From Rebecca billardiae RCC1528 (lineage: Eukaryota; Haptophyta): 64,000 nucleotides of DNA. Positions 55,966 through 64,000 of this stretch are shown here, piece after piece. The notes beneath the pieces are model-generated. The model was given only the letters and a program-made list of their open reading frames with translations. It was not told the DNA's origin and ran no database searches. How positions within the stretch are numbered: the first letter of the stretch is position 1; each line of letters opens with the position of its first letter. The position numbers were made by a program, and so were the translations under genes. The DNA lies in assembly GCA_965240325.2 (NCBI GenBank), contig OZ251252.1:62001-126000 (forward strand), read 5' to 3'.

Positions 55966-57406
55966 GCGCCGGCCATCGACCTCCCGAGGGGGCAGCGCGT
56001 CCTAAGCAGCTCACACGCATCAGTGCTGAACGATACAACCGGCGGCGCTCTGCCGCACTTCAAGCGTCTGCACGGCTCCGGCCCTCCTGCTCTGTCAGTG
56101 TGACGTGACTGATGAGCAAGTCGACATCGTCGGGCCTGCTCACGTAAGCTGGACGACCACCGAGATCCATGCTCCGTGGATTGAAACGCCGGCAAACGGT
56201 CAATACAGTAGTGTAGTCATCCTGCCAATCAGGCGATGTCTGCTTTACAGTCGCTGTGTGCGCTACGGAGCGGATCAGAGCTCGGCCGCCCTCAGCCTCG
56301 CGGGACCGTCAGAGCGCCGGAGCTCGGCTCAGTTATGTCAAGGAGGATACTAGGGCGTGGCGAGAACGCAGCAACTACAATGCACCGACGAGGTGCCTGC
56401 CACGCTCGATGGGATGGCCACACGCCTCGGTGCCGCTGCCGCCGCCGAAGCGCAGCAGCACGACGGGGCGTAGGGCGATGAATACATAATCGGGCGAGCG
56501 TCAGCCATGCCGCCACTGTGCTCGCCGGGTACTGGCGCCCCTGCCGCGTCCCCACGCCACCGTCAGTCCGCTGGCCAGACACCACGAGGGTGACCTGCCC
56601 GACCAGCATGAGCAGCCGCCACCACCCGGGACGGACCCCTGCCTCGCCAGACGCCCGCGCGCAAGTATCCGCAGGCGGGCTGGCGCGTGATGACGCTGGT
56701 GCCGTACTGCCGGGCCGTGTGCCGGCGTGCTGGGCCCGGCAGCGAGCAGCGGACGACCGGTGGCGCCGCAGGCGCCCGCAGCTAGCGGGGCGCCGCGCGC
56801 GGCAGCGGTGCCGCTCGACCTGACCACTCGCTCGGTGGCCCGGATATCCGGGCCACCGAGCGGGTGGTCAGTCACCGACCGGCTGCCTCCGTGCTCGCGG
56901 CCCGCGTGCTGACGCAGGCGCGGCCCGCGGCCCGCCGCCGCGCCCGCCGCGCCTCCGGCGCGCAATTTCGTCGCAGCATATCATAGCAGCAGGCATGCCT
57001 AGGCTTCAGCGCGCGGCGGCGAGTGTCCAGGCGGTGCGGCCAGAGGCGACTCGCGCGCCGCATCGCACGGCGGAGTGCTGCTCGTATCCTAAGCGCGATC
57101 GGTGCTGATGACGACGCCATCGTCTACTGCTCGGCTGCCAGCAGGTGATCACCGCGCGCGACAACTACACGACTAGCGCGCTATATTCATCGCGCTACGT
57201 AGTCGTACTCGATCGACTCCAAATTGCTGATGCGCTGACGAATAACAGGTGCTGCTGATGAAAAACTGCGCTGCTACATCATCACGGCGGCGCGCGCTCG
57301 ACATATCGTCCGCGACGCGACGTGGCGTCCCTGACTCCCTGGCGACGGGCTGACGTCGTGACTCAGCGTTGTGACTGCTGGCGTGGACTATGGTTCATCA
57401 CTGCTA
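55966..57406. other. Intergenic with a 50-nt near-perfect palindrome
   Basis: No gene is recognised. It contains the palindrome at 56821-56870, and otherwise only short frames. Confidence 0.5.
56821..56870. repeat. 50-nt palindrome with one mismatch
   Basis: TGACCACTCGCTCGGTGGCC then CGGATATCCG then GGCCACCGAGCGGGTGGTCA. The two halves are complementary with no spacer except at one pair (CGCTCGG against CCGAGCGGG). It is centred on GATATC and could form a cruciform. Confidence 0.93.
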
Positions 57407-57449
57407 TATATATATCACAGCAACGACTTCTTTTTTAAAGCGGCCGTTA
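57407..57449 (+). repeat. Left terminal inverted repeat
   Basis: 43 bp, paired with 60917-60959 with a single C/T mismatch (CGACTTC against CGATTTC). Confidence 0.92.
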
Positions 57450-57574
57450 GCGTGTCCAGCGGCCAGATTAATTTTCGAAAAATTACTATGCGCTGCGCGC
57501 GCGCCCCTAGGGGGCGGCGCGCGCGCGCGGCTGGTCCCCCCTGCATGCCCGCACCGTCAGCTGCCTGATTGCCG

Positions 57575-60317
57575 CTACCCAGCCCCGCTACCGTCGCGCG
57601 CGACATCCGCGCCGTAAATCACCGTCACCGAGCGGTCCGGCGAGCGCGCCGCCATCAATTTGCTCCTGAGTGCCGAAAACTCCTTCTCCGGAAGCCCAGC
57701 CTCCTCGCGCAGGAGCTTGCGCGCCGTCATGCACTCCGCGATCAGGTCGATCGCGTCGGTCTCCGCCCTGCGCTGCCATTCGCGCTGCCGCTTGGCGTAC
57801 TTCTTCAGCCAGAGCCGCCGCACCTTGTCGCCGAACTCCTCTGCCCACGTCGCAAGCGACACGCGGCGCACGAGCTGCGCGACCGTCGAGATGTGCGGCT
57901 CCGCCGTCGACTTCTTCCCCTCGGCGTACTCGCGGACGAATGAGTCGAGTGACTTGCGCGCGTGCACGAGCGGCATCGCACGCTTGGTCACCTGCACGAA
58001 ATGCCCCTGCACCTGCTCGTCCGCGAGCTGCACGAGGCGCCCCCGCCGCCTGAGGCGAGACGCCGTCTGCGCCCGCCTCCGTGACCGCCCAGACGTTGAA
58101 GCGGAGCGGTGGGACGTTGTGCGAGCCCTGGCCGGCGAGGCTGGCGAGGCTGACGTAAGCGCCGGTGCACGCCACGATGGCCTTCTGCTCCTCCGCGTAG
58201 TCGGCCGCCTCGGCGCCGCCGCCAAAACCGCCGCCGGCCGCGCTGCCGCCTGCCGAGGCAGTGCTGCCACCGAGGCCGCGCTGCTGCGCGCCGCCGCCGG
58301 CCGCGCCGCCGCCGGCCGCGCCGCCACCAGCCGCACCACCACCCGCACTGTCAGCCGCGCGGCTGGCCGCGCCACATGCCGCGCCACCGGCCACGCGGAC
58401 GCCAGCACCGGCTGTGCCGCTAGCCACGCCGCTGCCACTGCCGGCCGCGCCGCCCACGCCGCCGCCCGCGCCCGCGCCCGCGCCCACGTTGCCAGCCGCG
58501 CCCCCGGCCGCGCCCCCGGCCGCGCCGCCGGCCGCGCCACCGGCCGCGCGGACGCCAGCGCCAGCGGTGCCGCCAGCCACGCAGCTGCCGCTGCTGCTGC
58601 CACCAGTGCTGCTGCTGCCGCCCGCACCGGCCGCGCCGCCGCCGGCCGCGCCACCGCCGGCCGCGCCGCCGCCGGCCGCGCCGCCGCCGGCCGCGCGATC
58701 GCGAGCGCTGTCAGCCGCGCCGCTGTCCGCGCCGCCGGCCGCACCTCCGGCCGCGCCTCCAGCCGCGCGGACGCCAACGCCAGCTGTGCCGCCAGCCACG
58801 CCACTGCAGCTGCCGCCCGCGCCGCCCGCGCCGCCGCCAGCACCCGCGCCCGCGTTGCCAGCCGCGCCGCCGGCCGCGTCCGGCCGCGTCGCCGGGCGCA
58901 CCGCCGCCTGGCGCGCAGTTGTCGGGCGTGCCGCCGTCGGGCGCGCCGCCACCGGGCCCGCCATCGCCCGCGCTGTCAGCCGCGCCGCCGGCCGCGCCGC
59001 AGGCCGCGCCACCGGCCGCGCGGACGCCAACGCCGGCTGTGTCGCCAGTCACGCCGCTGTCGCTGCAGCTGCCGCCGCTGCTGCCGGCCGCGCCGGCCGC
59101 GCGCGGCCGCGCCGCCGGCCGCGCCGCCGCCGGCAGTGCCGCCGCCGGCCGCGCCACCGCCCGCGCTGTCAGCCGCGCCGCTGGCCGCGCCGCCGGCCGC
59201 GCCACCGGCCGCACGGACGCCAGCGCCGACTGTGCCGCCAGCCACGCCGCTGCCGCTGCCGCTCGCGCCGGCCGCGCCGCCGCCAGTGCCCGCGGACGCG
59301 CCCGCGTTGCCAGCCGCGCCGCCCGCCGCGCCGCCGGCCGCGCCGCCGACCGCGCAACCGGCCGCGCGGACTCCAGCGCCGGCGGCACCGCCAGCTACGC
59401 CGCTACCGCTGCCGCTGCCGCCGCTGCCGCCGGCCGCGCCGCCGGCCGCGTCGCCGGCCGCGCCGCCTGCAGCGCCGCCAGCCGCGCCGCCCTGCCGCGC
59501 TGGCCACGTGCAGCGGCGGCAGCTGGCGGCGCCGGTCGCGGTGGGAGCCGGCCGCTCCGGATCACGTCATTGATCCCGTCGGCGTCCGCACTCCATAGCT
59601 CGGGCATGTCCGAGTCCGGCCGCTCCGAGATGGCGATCGCCTCCGACGACGCGAGCGCAACACCCTCATAGTTGCGCACGATGGCGATCGTGGCCGCGCG
59701 CGAGTGCGCTGCGTTTGGCCCGTGTCCGCCGAGAGGAGGAGGACATGCGGCTGCCCGCGCGGGCGCGCGGACTTGCCGTAGTGCTCCAAGCGATCCAGCA
59801 CGGCGCCCACGGCCTGCGCCCACGGCCGCGCCGCCGACTCGCTGCCGATCATCATCACGCCCGCGCCCGCGTGCTCGCGATTGCGCAGCGCGCTCTCACG
59901 TGAGCCAGCCACCGGCGGCGGGATCGGGTGGCGCATGCCCAGGTTGAGCCACGTCGAGAACTCTCGGGCTGGCGCGAGCCCACGATGCTCAGTGTGCGGT
60001 CCTTCTCGCGCGCCTAGTGCACGACGCCCTCGTCGTCGAGCGAGGTGAAGGCATGCAAGACGAGCGCGTCTCACGAGAAGAGCCGCAGCTTGGCTACACG
60101 CAGCAGGTTGTTCTTCTTCCGCTGGGCCTTGATGGCGACGAGGCTGTTGACGCTGCGCTTGACCTCCGCCAGGTAGTTCTCGTTCGGCATGATCGAGTGG
60201 TCCACCTCGCTCGCGGCCTCGCGCGCGCGCAGCTTGAGCATCTCGTGCGGCTGAGCGCCGCGGCCATGCGCAGCCATGCAGATGCGGCAGAGACGTGGCG
60301 CCCGATGCGTTAGGCAC
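57575..60317 (-). pseudogene. Decayed protein-coding gene of unknown family with central Ala/Gly minisatellite
   Basis: Protein-like segments appear in changing frames on the minus strand. 60277-60071 reads MLKLRAREAASEVDHSIMPN then LAEVKRSVNSLVAIKAQRKK and ends KLRLFS-TGA. The same frame continues DALVLHAFTSLDDEGVV to a TAG near 60015. In another frame REFSTWLNLGMRHPIPPP and VMMIGSESAARPWAQAVGAV lie at about 59970-59740. A third frame has TIAIVRNYEGVALASSEAIA at about 59690-59550. After the minisatellite, DYAEEQKAIVACTGAYVSLA (about 58200) shifts frame near 58060 into LVQLADEQVQGHFVQVTKRA and KSLDSFVREYAEGKKS to a stop at 57575. The segments look like one former gene with two in-frame stops and at least three frameshifts. 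I do not recognise the family. Confidence 0.5.
58230..59520. repeat. Ala/Gly-coding GCCGGCCGCGCC minisatellite with longer-period blocks
   Basis: Short GCCGCCGGCCGCGCC-type units are grouped into larger blocks. Each block is marked by GCGGACGCCA (or a close variant) at about 58392, 58545, 58777, 59019, 59213 and 59366, and each mark is followed by GCCAGCCACGCCGCTGCCGC-like sequence. Spacing varies between about 150 and 240 bp. Confidence 0.8.
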
Positions 60318-60916
60318 CTTTGCGATGCAGCTTGGGCTTCCTAGGCTTCGCGCAGGAACGCTTGCCCTTGCCCACGGTGAGCACAGCCGTCGCCATTGCT
60401 GCGCGCGGCGAGCGCGGTCTCGCGCGGCCGTGCCGGGCGCAGCCGCAGCAAGTTAGTCTGATGCAAATTCCCGGTCACCCATGCAAAAGTAAGCGTTCCC
60501 GCTGCGCATGTGCGTGCATCACGAGTAACCCGCCGCCTGAATAACAACTCCGCGCCCCTCCATACACTTCCTGCATCCCCGCGCGCAGCGGCGTGCGGGC
60601 GGGCGCGAATTCGCACCGTGTTACGAACAGACCTAGCAAAGTAGATCGGTGTGGCGCGTCGGGACGCGGAGCGGGTGCGGGGCAGGCGGGGGATAGGTTG
60701 GGGAACACCCGCGATTAGAGCACCGGTGGCGCAGCGGCGACGTGGACGCCGCCACACGCGCACGCACGGCGCGCGCTCGCACCGCGAGTCGAACGTCCGC
60801 TCGCCAAGCCCTGCGACGGCGTCCGTGCGACGCCGAGCGACGAACGCTCTCGGGATTTGGCCCGGACCACCAGATTCAGCCGTTAACGGCCGAAAATTCA
60901 TTTGTTGGAGTTTCCT

Positions 60917-60959
60917 TAACGGCCGCTTTAAAAAAGAAATCGTTGCTGTGATATATATA
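60917..60959 (-). repeat. Right terminal inverted repeat
   Basis: Reverse complement of 57407-57449; it runs outward into ATATATATAC. Confidence 0.92.

Positions 60960-64000
<3,041 letters not shown>

Larger units (their letters stand above)
57407..60959. mobile_element. 3.55-kb element with 43-bp terminal inverted repeats set in TA tracts
   Basis: The left end, 57407-57449 (TATATATATCACAGCAACGA then CTTCTTTTTTAAAGCGGCCG then TTA), is reverse-complemented at 60917-60959 with one mismatch. Weaker similarity continues inward (ATTAATTTTCG / ATGAATTTTCG). Both ends are embedded in TA runs, consistent with insertion at TA. The same outer TATATATCACAG terminus bounds the 29945-32003 element, so these are two members or relatives of one family. 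The interior carries a decayed minus-strand gene and an Ala/Gly-coding minisatellite. No known transposase motif was recognised, so whether the decayed gene is a transposase or cargo is open. Confidence 0.72.

Overview
This is a very GC-rich nuclear window from a eukaryote. The genes are split by short GC-rich introns whose donors are mostly GTGCGC and whose acceptors are mostly GCGCAG. The gene content points to a flagellated, plastid-bearing alga: an IFT74 fragment (cilia), a CYP97-type carotenoid hydroxylase whose N-terminus begins with a hydrophobic signal-like stretch (as in complex, red-derived plastids), and a plant/algal-type CBP/p300 acetyltransferase. A haptophyte or pelagophyte-like alga would fit, but the sequence alone does not settle the lineage.

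Layout. 1-356: 3' end of an IFT74 homologue (+). 711-8935: a giant inverted repeat whose arms (about 3.8 and 3.6 kb) share about 0.8 kb of near-identical flank plus arrays of a 214-bp satellite, around a spacer of about 0.9 kb. 9450-11806: four-pass membrane RING-H2 protein (+). 12250-13516: VIT1/CCC1-family transporter (-), convergent with the RING gene. 16093-18929: CYP97-like P450 (-). 22528-29164: a nucleoside-hydrolase-like gene (+) running without a stop codon into a multi-pass membrane protein with a TIR-like C-terminus. 29945-32003: a 2.06-kb element with terminal inverted repeats. 32545-40928: KAT3 (CBP/p300/HAC-like) acetyltransferase in 11 exons (-). 41586-47516: protein with two LamG-like (ConA-fold) domains in 11 exons (+), divergent from the KAT3 gene. 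49.7-53.1 kb: an array of a roughly 221-bp satellite. 55.0-55.5 kb: a palindromic minisatellite beside a 142-codon unknown ORF. 57407-60959: a 3.55-kb element with terminal inverted repeats of the same style, carrying a decayed gene. The last 3 kb are a long (TA)n tract and non-coding-looking sequence.

The genes are ordinary single eukaryotic loci rather than an operon-like set. Exon models were built by hand from donor/acceptor dinucleotides, reading-frame continuity and family resemblance. For every multi-exon gene the summed exons keep one frame to a stop codon. The items most worth a second look are the nucleoside-hydrolase/TIR read-through, the KAT3 gene that has lost its ZZ finger and begins with an RST-like domain, the two TA-embedded inverted-repeat elements, and the giant satellite palindrome.
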